DNA from: Clostridia bacterium
Lineage (GTDB): Bacteria; Bacillota; Clostridia; Lachnospirales; Lachnospiraceae
NCBI GenBank assembly: GCA_009929615.1
Contig: SAAB01000033.1
Coordinates: 1-36,502, forward strand
Length of the DNA: 36,502 bases
Direction: 5' to 3'
Shown here: positions 15,055 to 22,857 of the stretch, piece by piece
How positions within the stretch are numbered: the first letter of the stretch is position 1
Layout of the letters: each line of letters starts with the position of its first letter
Translations under genes and position numbers: made by a program
The notes under the pieces: generated by a model
Database searches by the model: none
What the model was told of the DNA's origin: nothing
What the model saw: the letters and a program-made list of their open reading frames with translations, nothing else

Positions 15055-15263
15055 TGAAAGAAGAGTTAAAGGTTTTAAGAACCTGCCCGATCTGTGGGAA
15101 GGAGTACACAGAACATCCTGCGCTGTCTCGAAAAGATAACTCCACGCTCATTTGCCCAGATTGCGGTACTAGAGAAGCACTTGAAAGCATAGGTGTTGGC
15201 CAAGCAGAACAGGAAGAGATTCTTGGAATCATCCATGGAATCAGAAGGGGAGAAGATGTGTGA
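15054..15263 (+). CDS. Small zinc-ribbon protein
   Basis: A 69-residue protein starting MKEELKVLRTCPICGKEYTE. Two CxxC pairs (CPICG near residue 11 and CPDCG near 35) form a zinc ribbon. The C-terminal half is a helix (GVGQAEQEEILGIIHGIRRG). ATG 15054 is favoured, since GGAGG is 10 bases upstream, and it overlaps the cyclotransferase stop. The role may be protein or nucleic-acid contact; no known partner. Its end overlaps the next gene by 8 bases. Confidence 0.75.
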   Translation: MKEELKVLRTCPICGKEYTEHPALSRKDNSTLICPDCGTREALESIGVGQAEQEEILGIIHGIRRGEDV

Positions 15264-15573
15264 TTTACTTAAAGCGGTAAACAGATACCTTGTCAGAGAG
15301 TTTGATTCTGATTCCGCACTAGAAAAGATACCGGAGGATGGAATCTTCCATTTGGCTTACACTACTTACGAGTTTGGTGATGATAAGGAACATGAGATAC
15401 AGGTTGATTTCGATTTATTGAATCTCAAGTACCTCAACTACATCGATGGAGTGTTGGTACTTGAAGAAGAAAGAGAATGTGAACAGGAGTTCATTGATGA
15501 GATGAAGTCTTGCGAGTTCGATGACATTATCAGAGTTTGCGTACATCAAGGATTCGAAATGTACGAAAAATAA
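15256..15573 (+). CDS. DUF6061-like protein
   Basis: A 105-residue acidic protein starting MCDLLKAVNRYLVREFDSDS. GAAGGGGAGAAG before ATG 15256 is a usable ribosome site. The middle has beta-rich stretches (HEIQVDFDLLNLKYLNYIDG) and an acidic helix (VLEEERECEQEFIDEMKSCE). I associate this pattern with DUF6061, found in Clostridia mobile elements near amidoligase genes; no biochemical role is known. It is translationally coupled to the zinc-ribbon gene and followed by a terminator. Confidence 0.65.
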   Translation: MCDLLKAVNRYLVREFDSDSALEKIPEDGIFHLAYTTYEFGDDKEHEIQVDFDLLNLKYLNYIDGVLVLEEERECEQEFIDEMKSCEFDDIIRVCVHQGFEMYEK

Positions 15574-15583
15574 AAAACATATG

Positions 15584-15608
15584 AAGGAGTCTGCGATGGC
15601 TCCTTTTT
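15584..15608 (+). terminator. Small rho-independent terminator
   Basis: AAGGAG (15584-15589) pairs with CTCCTT (15600-15605), followed by more T. The next ribosome site (GGAGGAG) lies within 10 bases. It may also act by mimicking the anti-ribosome sequence. Confidence 0.65.
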
Positions 15609-15626
15609 CAGTTGGAGGAGAAAGAA

Positions 15627-15893
15627 ATGGAACTGGATAGAGATTTTGGTACAGTGTGTGGATGCGCTGTTCGTTATTCGCTTGGAAGACAGACATACAT
15701 GCCATCACTTGTGCAGCAGTTTGTTATCCGTAACCTGAATCTGATTGATGGTTATTCTTTGGCAGTTATGGCTAGAGACGTTAAGGAAGCACCAAGCTAT
15801 GGAAACGAGACCATCGACAAACCTGGATGGATGAACTTCCTGGCTGTGCTTAAGAAGGAACTGAAAGATAGAGGCTATGGCAATTGCGTATAA
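15627..15893 (+). CDS. Unknown accessory protein
   Basis: An 88-residue protein starting MELDRDFGTVCGCAVRYSLG, with GGAGGAGAAAG before the ATG. It is alpha-helical in the second half (NLIDGYSLAVMARDVKEAPS and FLAVLKKELKDRGYGNC). No metal motif beyond CGC, no membrane segment. I recall similar short proteins in Clostridia phages but no function. The next gene begins inside its end, overlapping by 17 bases in another frame, so the two are probably translated together. Confidence 0.65.
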   Translation: MELDRDFGTVCGCAVRYSLGRQTYMPSLVQQFVIRNLNLIDGYSLAVMARDVKEAPSYGNETIDKPGWMNFLAVLKKELKDRGYGNCV

Positions 15894-16389
15894 GCTATTG
15901 AGAATGAGAAGTGGAAAGCTCTATCCGCTATTTGTCCTTTCTGATCAGGAAATCCCTATCGGTGTATGGCTTGATGCAAAGGAAGGCGTGAAGCTAGATA
16001 GCGGTAAGGTCAAGTCAAAGCTTGGTCCATTGCAGTTTCGTCCTGGCTGGCACCTGTCCGATATTCCTTTAGCTGTCCACATCGGCATCAAGGAAGATGG
16101 AGTCATTAAATACATGCATGACGATAATGTCTGGTGTGAATGCGAATACTCTGATGAGATTGATTACCAGAAGGAAGTAGAGAAAAACGGAAAAGGATAC
16201 AAAGCGATGATGGACAGCATACCAGTGAATGGTTTTTATCGCTTCAAGACATCTCCTTCCATGTTGGGTAAGTGGATCATTGCTGGACGAATGAAGATAA
16301 ATCGTATTCTAAGTGATAAGGAAGTGGCTGAAATATGCTTACAAAATGGCTATAAATCCCTCCCAAGAAAGCCTGATATTTGTGCATAA
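15877..16389 (+). CDS. Unknown phage protein with RPGWH motif
   Basis: A 170-residue protein starting MAIAYKLLRMRSGKLYPLFV. The order YKLLRMRSGKLYPLF, IPIGVWLDAKEG, FRPGWHLSDIPLAVHI, and WIIAGRMKINRILS recalls an unnamed phage family that I remember from Gram-positive phages, in which RPGWH is nearly invariant. A small enzyme, such as an ADP-ribosyl-type or cyclase-type fold, is possible, but no active site can be proven. It has no proper ribosome site of its own and relies on the previous gene. A leader resembling that of the amidoligase follows. Confidence 0.65.
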   Translation: MAIAYKLLRMRSGKLYPLFVLSDQEIPIGVWLDAKEGVKLDSGKVKSKLGPLQFRPGWHLSDIPLAVHIGIKEDGVIKYMHDDNVWCECEYSDEIDYQKEVEKNGKGYKAMMDSIPVNGFYRFKTSPSMLGKWIIAGRMKINRILSDKEVAEICLQNGYKSLPRKPDICA

Positions 16390-16402
16390 ATAAGCTGAAA
16401 TT

Positions 16403-16476
16403 GACTTGATATAGTGTGCTTATAGAGCGAATATGTACACAACAAAAGGGGAACACCCCTAAGGAGGAAAAAGCAC
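16403..16476 (+). promoter_or_regulatory. Promoter and leader, shared element A (second copy)
   Basis: GACTTGATAT...ATGTACACAACAAAAGG repeats the amidoligase leader. Aligned to it, TTGATA (16406) and GAATAT (16429) would be the -35 and -10 at 17 bases. A short GGGGAACACCCC hairpin and AAGGAGG follow. Confidence 0.5.
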
Positions 16477-16848
16477 ATGACAAGATTTGAAAAGGAACTT
16501 AGCGGAGCACTTGGAGCTTACTGGAAAAAGGAAGCCGAGAAAGAGCTGGCAAGAGTCAAAGCAGACATTGATGAAGGCAAGATTACAATCGATGAAAACG
16601 GCATCGCAAGAAACTGCATCGGAAGAACCCTACACGATGACATGCTAGAGAAAGTTGCCATGGTGAGTGACAAGGTAAACGTTGAAGCAACAAGAGCTGC
16701 AAGAGCTAAGGATACAGCTAAGGCAATCGAAGAATTCAGAGCTTCCTGCACAGGACCAAGCGAAGAAGACTTATTCGAGATGAGAGCCGCATTTGGAACA
16801 GGCACAACGGTGGTTGACATCTTCACAGGCAAGAAGATCAAACTTTAA
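16477..16848 (+). CDS. Unknown helical protein with amidoligase-like leader
   Basis: A 123-residue protein starting MTRFEKELSGALGAYWKKEA. It is almost wholly helical and rich in Ala, Glu and Lys (DKVNVEATRAARAKDTAKAI), ending in a short beta-like GTGTTVVDIFTGKKIK. There are no cysteine clusters or membrane parts. Its leader matches that of the amidoligase, and both genes use the same A- and C-rich codon style, which suggests joint strong expression. It could be the substrate, carrier or regulator of the ligase, but this is only inferred from regulation. Confidence 0.65.
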   Translation: MTRFEKELSGALGAYWKKEAEKELARVKADIDEGKITIDENGIARNCIGRTLHDDMLEKVAMVSDKVNVEATRAARAKDTAKAIEEFRASCTGPSEEDLFEMRAAFGTGTTVVDIFTGKKIKL

Positions 16849-16860
16849 GGAGGACAAGGG

Positions 16861-17010
16861 ATGAAGGAATACTACATCACCTTTGAATCCCTGGATGGAA
16901 AAGAAATCCTGACCTGCATTGGGCATGGATACAATGGCCAGGATGCGGTAAGGGAGCTGATGGATTACGCATCAGTCCTCAGGATTATAGAAGTTAGACA
17001 GGCACGATAA
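16861..17010 (+). CDS. Small unknown protein
   Basis: A 49-residue protein starting MKEYYITFESLDGKEILTCI, 12 bases after the previous stop with AAGGAGG before the ATG. The rest, GHGYNGQDAVRELMDYASVL and IIEVRQAR, gives a compact beta-helix-beta pattern. No known family. It closes the accessory island and is followed by a long hairpin. Confidence 0.6.
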   Translation: MKEYYITFESLDGKEILTCIGHGYNGQDAVRELMDYASVLRIIEVRQAR

Positions 17011-17062
17011 GGCATATAGGAGAAAGGGAATTACAAGCAATTCTTTTTCTCGTATATGCCTT
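17009..17062 (+). terminator. Long hairpin before the large terminase
   Basis: AAGGCATATA (17009-17018) pairs with TATATGCCTT, and inner GAGAAAG and GAATT pair with CTTTTTCTC and AATTC, making a stem of more than 20 base pairs. Only four T follow, so it may be a leaky terminator or a processing site. It marks the island's right border. Confidence 0.6.
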
Positions 17063-17091
17063 TTGTAATAGAGAAGAAAGGAGTGAGCCAG

Positions 17092-18696
17092 GTGGCAAGA
17101 AAAAAGAAGTATGTACCAACAAAATTCATGGCAAAGACATCACACTACGATAAGTCGCTGGCTGACTTTGCGGTGGCATTTATCGAGCAGCTTTGCCATA
17201 CCAAAGGAACCTGGGCTGGTAAGAAGTTTGAGCTTCTTCCCTGGCAAGAACAGATCATCCGAGATGTGTTTGGTGTGGTAAAAGAGAACGGATACCGCCA
17301 GTTTAATACAGCGTATATTGAAATCCCCAAGAAGCAAGGGAAGTCAGAGCTTGCTGCAGCAGTGGCTCTTTTTCTTTTGTGTGGGGATGGAGAACAAAGA
17401 GCTGAGATATATGGTTGTGCAGCTGATCGAGGTCAGGCATCCATTGTCTTTGAAGTAGCCGCAGATATGGTAAGAATGTGTCCAGCGCTTAATAAAAGGT
17501 GCAAAATCATGTCCTCCACAAAGAGAATCGTGTACATACCAACCAATAGTTTTTATCAGGTTCTTTCATCTGAAGCTTATTCCAAACATGGCTTCAATAT
17601 CCATGGGGTTGTCTTTGATGAACTTCACACACAACCTAACAGAAAGCTATTTGATGTCATGACCAAAGGTTCAGGTGATGCCAGAATGCAACCTCTGTAT
17701 TTCCTTATCACTACAGCTGGAACAGATACTAATTCCATCTGCTACGAGGTACATTCCAAAGCTAAAGATATTCTGGAAGGTAGAAAACACGATGATACTT
17801 TCTACCCGGTAATCTATGGTGCCGATGTCAACGATGATTGGACGGACCCAAAAGTCTGGAAGAAGGCAAATCCATCTCTTGGGATTACGGTCGGGGTTGA
17901 TAAGGTGGAAGTGGCTTGTGAGTCGGCAAAACAAAATCCAGGTGAGGAGAATTCCTTCCGGCAGTTGCGTCTCAATCAATGGGTCAAACAGGCTGTTAGA
18001 TGGATGCCGATGGAGAAGTGGGACGCCTGTGCCTTCCCAGTCAATCCTGATGAGCTTGAAGGAAGGGTGTGCTATGGCGGGCTTGACCTATCAAGTACCA
18101 CCGACCTGACATCCTTTGTTCTGGTGTTTCCGCCTGGTAGTGATGATGAGCCATACTATGTTCTTCCATATTACTGGGTACCTGAAGAGACACTGGATTT
18201 ACGTGTTAAGCGAGACCACGTTCCTTATGACATCTGGGAGCGGCAAGGCTTCATCAAGACCACGGAAGGCAACGTTGTCCACTATGGTTTCATTGAACAG
18301 TTCATCGGACAGCTTGGTGAGAAATACAACATCAAAGAGATCGCCTTCGATAGATGGGGCGCTGTTCAGATGGTGCAGAATCTGGAAGGTATGGGTTTCA
18401 CTGTTGTGCCAATGGGTCAGGGATTTGTTTCCATGTCGCCTCCTACAAAGGAGCTCATGAAACTGACACTGGAAAAGAAAATCGCCCATGGTGGCCATCC
18501 GGTGCTTCGATGGAATATGGATAACATCTGTATTCGAACTGACCCGGCGGGAAATATCAAAGCGGATAAAGCCAAATCCACTGAGAAGATTGATGGCGCC
18601 ATTGCCTTAATCATGGCGCTAGATAGAGCTCTTCGATGTGGGCAGGGTGCAGAAAGTGAATCCATTTACGATGAAAGAGGGATCATCTTCATATAA
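17092..18696 (+). CDS. terL: Phage terminase large subunit
   Basis: A 534-residue protein with GTG start 17092, 8 bases after AAAGGAG; the ATG at 17056 lies inside a hairpin. ATPase motifs: IPKKQGKSELAAAVALF (Walker A, about residues 79-88), GVVFDELHTQ (Walker B, about 172-178), FLITTAGTDTNS (motif III). Nuclease motifs: CYGGLDLSSTTDL near 325 and the late DGAIALIMALDRAL acid. It pumps DNA into proheads and cuts the ends. It should work with the small subunit at 8369 and the HNH at 7897, though 8 kb of cargo separates them. Confidence 0.95.
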   Translation: MARKKKYVPTKFMAKTSHYDKSLADFAVAFIEQLCHTKGTWAGKKFELLPWQEQIIRDVFGVVKENGYRQFNTAYIEIPKKQGKSELAAAVALFLLCGDGEQRAEIYGCAADRGQASIVFEVAADMVRMCPALNKRCKIMSSTKRIVYIPTNSFYQVLSSEAYSKHGFNIHGVVFDELHTQPNRKLFDVMTKGSGDARMQPLYFLITTAGTDTNSICYEVHSKAKDILEGRKHDDTFYPVIYGADVNDDWTDPKVWKKANPSLGITVGVDKVEVACESAKQNPGEENSFRQLRLNQWVKQAVRWMPMEKWDACAFPVNPDELEGRVCYGGLDLSSTTDLTSFVLVFPPGSDDEPYYVLPYYWVPEETLDLRVKRDHVPYDIWERQGFIKTTEGNVVHYGFIEQFIGQLGEKYNIKEIAFDRWGAVQMVQNLEGMGFTVVPMGQGFVSMSPPTKELMKLTLEKKIAHGGHPVLRWNMDNICIRTDPAGNIKADKAKSTEKIDGAIALIMALDRALRCGQGAESESIYDERGIIFI

Positions 18697-18725
18697 ACTA
18701 TGTGAATCCATGAAACTGATTTAAT

Positions 18726-18757
18726 ATATATGCCTAAGAAAGGTAAGAGGTATATAT
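18726..18757 (+). promoter_or_regulatory. Hairpin covering a start codon
   Basis: ATATATGCCT (18726-18735) pairs with AGGTATATAT (18748-18757), including one G-U pair. The right arm contains part of the start codon and ribosome site of the next small gene, so opening the stem would be needed for translation. Confidence 0.5.
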
Positions 18758-18911
18758 GAGAACAGATTCAGGTAATGAACAAATGCAGATAAACGATTTA
18801 TCTAAGGAAGAACTTGAGGAATTTATCAAGAGGGAAAAAGAGTACTACGACGACCTACAAAAAACGATTGATAAAGTTTACGAGGACCTTGGATATGAAA
18901 TCGACCTGTAA
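18756..18911 (+). CDS. 51-residue acidic helical protein
   Basis: A small protein starting MRTDSGNEQMQINDLSKEEL and ending KVYEDLGYEIDL. It is a charged helix with many Glu and Lys (EEFIKREKEYYDDLQKTIDK), probably coiled coil. It lies between large terminase and portal, flanked by a start-covering hairpin and a terminator, which suggests separate control. I have no family for it. Packaging accessory or regulatory peptide are possibilities. Confidence 0.55.
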   Translation: MRTDSGNEQMQINDLSKEELEEFIKREKEYYDDLQKTIDKVYEDLGYEIDL

Positions 18912-18920
18912 TTTCTGATG

Positions 18921-18953
18921 GCATCTATCAAAACTGGTAGGTGCTTTTCTTTT
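18921..18953 (+). terminator. Rho-independent terminator before portal
   Basis: GCATCTATC (18921-18929) pairs with GGTAGGTGC (18936-18944), two G-U pairs, followed by TTTTCTTTT. Its sequence resembles the terminator before the tape measure (26452). Confidence 0.75.
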
Positions 18954-18971
18954 GAAAGATTGGAGGAAGAA

Positions 18972-20297
18972 ATGAGTATCTTTAGTGGATTATTCAGGAC
19001 GCGAGATGCGCCTAAAGACAGAACAAGTGGTAGTGCCTATACATTTTTGATGGGTGGATCCACTGCTGGCAAGAATGTAAATGAGAGAAGCGCCATGCAG
19101 ATGACAGCGGTGTATGCCTGTGTGAGGATTCTTTCAGAAGCTATTGCTGGATTACCGCTTCATATGTACCGCTACAAAGATGAAGGTGGTAAGGAAAAAG
19201 CACTCGACCATAACCTGTACCAGCTATTACATGATGAGCCAAATCCTGAAATGACTTCATTTGTCTTTAGGGAAACTCTCATGACCCACCTGTTACTTTG
19301 GGGAAATGCCTATGCGCAGATTATAAGAAATGGTAAGGGAGAGGTCATTGCCCTTTATCCCCTGATGCCTAACCGTATGAGCGTCAATCGAGACAAAAAC
19401 GGAATGCTCTACTACCAGTATCAGAAATCAAACGATGATGCGCCAACATTGGAAGGCTCATCTGTCATCCTGAGTCCTAGTGAAGTGTTACATGTTCCAG
19501 GTCTTGGTTTTGATGGGCTTGTTGGATACAGCCCAATAGCCATGGCTAAGAATGCGATTGGTTTATCCATTGCAGCTGAAGAGTATGGGGCTAAGTTTTA
19601 TGCCAATGGCGCAGCTCCAAGTGGTGTACTTGAGCATCCTGGAGTCTTAAAGGATCCTGCCAAGGTGAGAGACAGCTGGAATGCTGCCTTTGGAGGATCG
19701 TCCAACTCTCACAAGGTGGCAGTTCTTGAAGAAGGGCTTAAATATACACCAATCTCCATATCGCCAAATGAAGCACAGTTTCTGGAGACAAGAAAGTTCC
19801 AGATAGATGAGATTGCTCGAATCTTCAGAGTTCCACCTCATATGGTCGGAGACCTGGAGAAAAGTAGTTTCTCAAATATTGAAAACATGTCGAGAGAATT
19901 TGTGACCTACACCTTATCGCCTTGGATGAGCCGATGGGAGCAGTCTCTATCTCGTGCTCTTCTTTCACCTGATGAGAAGAAGGCATACTTCTTCAAATTT
20001 AATGTAGATGGATTGCTTCGAGGGGATTACGCAGCCAGAATGCAAGGTTACTCAGTTGGCATACAGAACGGCTTCATGTGCCCAAATGATGTACGAGAAC
20101 TGGAAGACCTTGATCTGATACCTGATGAACTAGGTGGTAATAAGTTCATGGTGAACGGGAACATGGTCGATCTTAAAAACGTCGGAGCTGCTTACCAACC
20201 TAACACACCAACTACACAACCTTCTGAAACCACAGAAGAAACACAACCTTCCGAAAAGGAAGAAACAACCAATACAAAACGAAGGAGGAAAACCTGA
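18972..20297 (+). CDS. HK97-type portal protein
   Basis: A 441-residue protein starting MSIFSGLFRTRDAPKDRTSG after TTGGAGGAAG; an upstream TTG frame from 18918 covers the terminator and is rejected. Typical portal stretches: AVYACVRILSEAIAGLPLHM near 50-70, LLHDEPNPEMTSFVFRETLM near 90-110, GNAYAQIIRN, and DEIARIFRVPPHMVG near 280-294. The portal ring is the DNA entry and docking point at one capsid corner. The tail is Thr- and Glu-rich. Its stop overlaps the protease start (TGATGA), the standard portal-protease-capsid order. Confidence 0.94.
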   Translation: MSIFSGLFRTRDAPKDRTSGSAYTFLMGGSTAGKNVNERSAMQMTAVYACVRILSEAIAGLPLHMYRYKDEGGKEKALDHNLYQLLHDEPNPEMTSFVFRETLMTHLLLWGNAYAQIIRNGKGEVIALYPLMPNRMSVNRDKNGMLYYQYQKSNDDAPTLEGSSVILSPSEVLHVPGLGFDGLVGYSPIAMAKNAIGLSIAAEEYGAKFYANGAAPSGVLEHPGVLKDPAKVRDSWNAAFGGSSNSHKVAVLEEGLKYTPISISPNEAQFLETRKFQIDEIARIFRVPPHMVGDLEKSSFSNIENMSREFVTYTLSPWMSRWEQSLSRALLSPDEKKAYFFKFNVDGLLRGDYAARMQGYSVGIQNGFMCPNDVRELEDLDLIPDELGGNKFMVNGNMVDLKNVGAAYQPNTPTTQPSETTEETQPSEKEETTNTKRRRKT

Positions 20298-21058
20298 TGA
20301 AGAATTCAAAGAAATTCTGGAACTGGCATAAGGTGAAAGATGAAGCCGGTGAAGAGATGGATGAGCGAGTTCTTGAAATCAATGGTGAGATTGCATCCGA
20401 GTCCTGGTTTGACGATGATGTGACACCCAAGCTTTTCAAGGATGAGCTGTTATCCGGTTCCGGTCCAATTACCTTGTGGCTTAATAGCCCTGGTGGAGAT
20501 TGCATCGCAGCCAGCCAGATTTATTCCATGTTAATGGACTATGAAGGGGATGTGACCATCAAGGTAGATGGCATTGCTGCATCGGCTGCTTCTGTCATTG
20601 CCATGGCAGGCACAAAGGTGCTCATGGCTCCAACTGCTTTACTGATGATTCATAATCCGATGACCATGGCGTATGGAAACAAGGATGAGATGAACAAAGC
20701 CATCGAGATGTTAGATGAAGTCAAAGAGTCCATTATCAATGCTTATGAAATCAAGACCGGTATGAGCCGCGCCAAGATTTCACATCTGATGGATTCAGAA
20801 ACCTGGATGAATGCCAATAAGGCAATCGAGATGGGTTTTGCCGATGACATCCTGGAGGACAAAAAGAAGAAGTGTGCCGCAGATGATGTGGCATTTTCTT
20901 TTGCTGCGAAATCCAGCCAGATGCGCCTTATGAATAAACTTGAGGCCAAGTTCAGGGATAAGCCTGATGTGAAGCAGTGCCCTTTAAAGAATGTACTGGA
21001 AGAAATGAAGGGTACGAAAATCAAAGAGCTCGAAAAGAGACTCAATCTTTTGAAATAA
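20297..21058 (+). CDS. ClpP-like head maturation protease
   Basis: A 253-residue protein starting MKNSKKFWNWHKVKDEAGEE. ClpP fold signs: VLEINGEIASESWFDD, TLWLNSPGGDCIAASQIYSM, KVDGIAASAASVIAMAG with the likely nucleophile Ser near residue 96, and LLMIHNPMTMAYGN with the His near 119. It trims scaffold or the capsid N-terminus during head maturation. The C-terminal 60 residues are charged and helical and may act as scaffold. AAGGAGGAAAACCTG precedes the start. The capsid gene follows after 16 bases. Confidence 0.92.
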   Translation: MKNSKKFWNWHKVKDEAGEEMDERVLEINGEIASESWFDDDVTPKLFKDELLSGSGPITLWLNSPGGDCIAASQIYSMLMDYEGDVTIKVDGIAASAASVIAMAGTKVLMAPTALLMIHNPMTMAYGNKDEMNKAIEMLDEVKESIINAYEIKTGMSRAKISHLMDSETWMNANKAIEMGFADDILEDKKKKCAADDVAFSFAAKSSQMRLMNKLEAKFRDKPDVKQCPLKNVLEEMKGTKIKELEKRLNLLK

Positions 21059-21074
21059 ATGGAGGATACAAACT

Positions 21075-22253
21075 ATGAATGTAAACGAACTTCGCACAAA
21101 TCGTGCAAAAGCATGGGAAGCTGCTAAAAACTTCCTGGATTCCCACCGTAACGAAAACGGTATGTTGTCCGCAGAAGACACTAAGACTTATGAAGAGATG
21201 GAAGCCAAGATTGTAAACCTTGGTAAGGAAATCGAACGTCAGGAAAGAATGGATGCAATGGAGCGTGAAATGGCTATGCCGGTTAATACTCCTATTACCA
21301 CTAAGCCTGAAAACACAAAGATGGATGAAAAGAAGGGACGTGCATCTGATGCCTATAAGAAGGCTTTCTGGGGTGCAATCCGCTCTAAGTATGGCACGGC
21401 ATCCAATGTCCTGTCTGAAGGCGTAGACAGCGAAGGCGGCTACCTTGTACCGGATGAGTTTGAACGTACTCTGGTACAGGCACTTGAGGGTGAAAACACC
21501 TTACGTTCTCGCCTGCATGTCATCACTACCTCCAGCGGTACTCACAAGATTCCGGTTGTCGCATCTAAAGGTGAAGCAAGCTGGATCGATGAAAACGGAG
21601 CATATCCGGAAGATGATGATACTTTTTCTCAGGTAAGCATCGATGCACATAAGCTTGGAACGATCATCAAGGTGTCTGAAGAGCTGTTAAATGACTCTGC
21701 CTTTGACCTTGAAAGCTACTTCTCTGCTGAGTTTGCCCGCAGAATCGGTGCCAAGGAAGAAGAAGCATTTATCACTGGTAATGGTTCTTCTAAGCCTACC
21801 GGTATCCTTGAATCTGCAGAAGTAGGTGTAACTGCTGCCTCTGCGACAGCTATCACAGCGGATGAAATCATCGACCTGTTCTACTCCTTGAAAGCACCTT
21901 ATCGTAAGAATGCTGTATGGGTAGTGAATGATTCCACTATCAAGGCAATCAGAAAGCTTAAGGATGGTAATGGTCAGTACATCTGGCAGCCTGCACTTAA
22001 GGATGGTGACTTTGATACGCTGCTTGGTCGTCCGGTATTAACTTCTGCGTATATGCCAGAAATCGGGGCCAAGGCTAAGCCGGTTATGTTTGGTGACCTT
22101 TCCTTCTATTGGGTAGGTGACAGACAGGGTGTAACCTTCAAGCGTTTAAATGAACGCTATGCAGATATGGGTCAGGTTGGTTTCCTGACTTCCAAGAGAC
22201 TGGATGGTAAGCTGACTCTTCCTGAAGCTATCAAGGTTCTGCAGATGAAATAA
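21075..22253 (+). CDS. HK97-type major capsid protein
   Basis: A 392-residue protein starting MNVNELRTNRAKAWEAAKNF. The first 90 residues are a coiled-coil delta-domain, probably removed by the protease. The HK97 core follows: EGVDSEGGYLVPDEFERTLV near 115-135, STHKIPVV region, KVSEELLNDSAFDLESYFSA, GNGSSKPTGIL, and GRPVLTSAYMP near 315. It builds the icosahedral head. GGAGGATACAAACT gives a strong ribosome site. A GC-rich hairpin directly after the stop may stabilise the message. Confidence 0.95.
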   Translation: MNVNELRTNRAKAWEAAKNFLDSHRNENGMLSAEDTKTYEEMEAKIVNLGKEIERQERMDAMEREMAMPVNTPITTKPENTKMDEKKGRASDAYKKAFWGAIRSKYGTASNVLSEGVDSEGGYLVPDEFERTLVQALEGENTLRSRLHVITTSSGTHKIPVVASKGEASWIDENGAYPEDDDTFSQVSIDAHKLGTIIKVSEELLNDSAFDLESYFSAEFARRIGAKEEEAFITGNGSSKPTGILESAEVGVTAASATAITADEIIDLFYSLKAPYRKNAVWVVNDSTIKAIRKLKDGNGQYIWQPALKDGDFDTLLGRPVLTSAYMPEIGAKAKPVMFGDLSFYWVGDRQGVTFKRLNERYADMGQVGFLTSKRLDGKLTLPEAIKVLQMK

Positions 22254-22259
22254 CCAATC

Positions 22260-22286
22260 GGGGATGGGGCTAATCACCCTGTCCCC
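22260..22286 (+). other. Hairpin after the capsid gene
   Basis: GGGGATGGGG (22260-22269) pairs with CCCTGTCCCC (22277-22286), with two G-U pairs and a seven-base loop. No T run follows, so an RNA-stability or partial-termination role fits better than a full terminator, helping high capsid output. Confidence 0.6.
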
Positions 22287-22312
22287 ATACTAATTTAGAG
22301 AGGTAAGAAACA

Positions 22313-22561
22313 ATGAGTGAATACAACACAAAAAACTATACGAAACAGGGTGGAGATGTAACCGTTATTGGCGGCACTCTGGAATTTGGACCGGATGCCA
22401 AGGTGACAGGACTTCCTGCTGCCACTAAAACGGAAACCGGCGGCATCAAAGCAGTCGACAATCTTGAAGATTGCGGAGCTACCGATGTTGCAGGTGTCAA
22501 TGCCTTTATCAATTCCTATCTTCTGGCCCGTCTTCGTGAAGCTGGTATTTTAAAAGACTAA
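22313..22561 (+). CDS. Head fibre protein (phi29 gp8.5-like family)
   Basis: An 82-residue protein starting MSEYNTKNYTKQGGDVTVIG. The stretches TLEFGPDAKVTGLPAATKTE and GGIKAVDNLEDCGATDVAGV fit the small phage head-fibre family (phage_fiber_2), whose members decorate capsids. It lies straight after the capsid gene, the expected place. A ribosome site AGAGAGG lies 9 bases upstream. The decoration role is family-based. Confidence 0.7.
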   Translation: MSEYNTKNYTKQGGDVTVIGGTLEFGPDAKVTGLPAATKTETGGIKAVDNLEDCGATDVAGVNAFINSYLLARLREAGILKD

Positions 22562-22581
22562 ACAGATATGGAGGATGAGAT

Positions 22582-22857
22582 ATGGGAGTAACACTTGAAG
22601 AAATGAAGAAATACCTGCGGGTGGACTTTGACGATGATGATGCGCTCATTGAAAAGCTCATCGAGGAAGCAAAGAACCGCTGTAAAGATATTCTTCGAAT
22701 CGAAGATGAAACCGATACATCCTCCATTTCTAATTTTGATCTTGGGGTGATGTATTGTGTGGCGTATACCTATGAGCATCGTGAGGATTGCGATTATAAA
22801 AGCCTGAACCTGGCTCTTCGTGGACTTCTTTTTGGAGACAGGGAGGCGAGGTTTTAA
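22582..22857 (+). CDS. Head-tail connector protein (gp6-like)
   Basis: A 91-residue protein starting MGVTLEEMKKYLRVDFDDDD. The pattern of an N-terminal LEEMKKYLRVD helix, acidic turn, EEAKNRCKDIL helix and AYTYEHREDCDYKSLN matches HK97 gp6/SPP1 gp15 connectors (Phage_connect_1). These form a ring below the portal. It overlaps the next gene by one base (TAATG) and belongs to the standard connector cassette. Confidence 0.85.
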   Translation: MGVTLEEMKKYLRVDFDDDDALIEKLIEEAKNRCKDILRIEDETDTSSISNFDLGVMYCVAYTYEHREDCDYKSLNLALRGLLFGDREARF

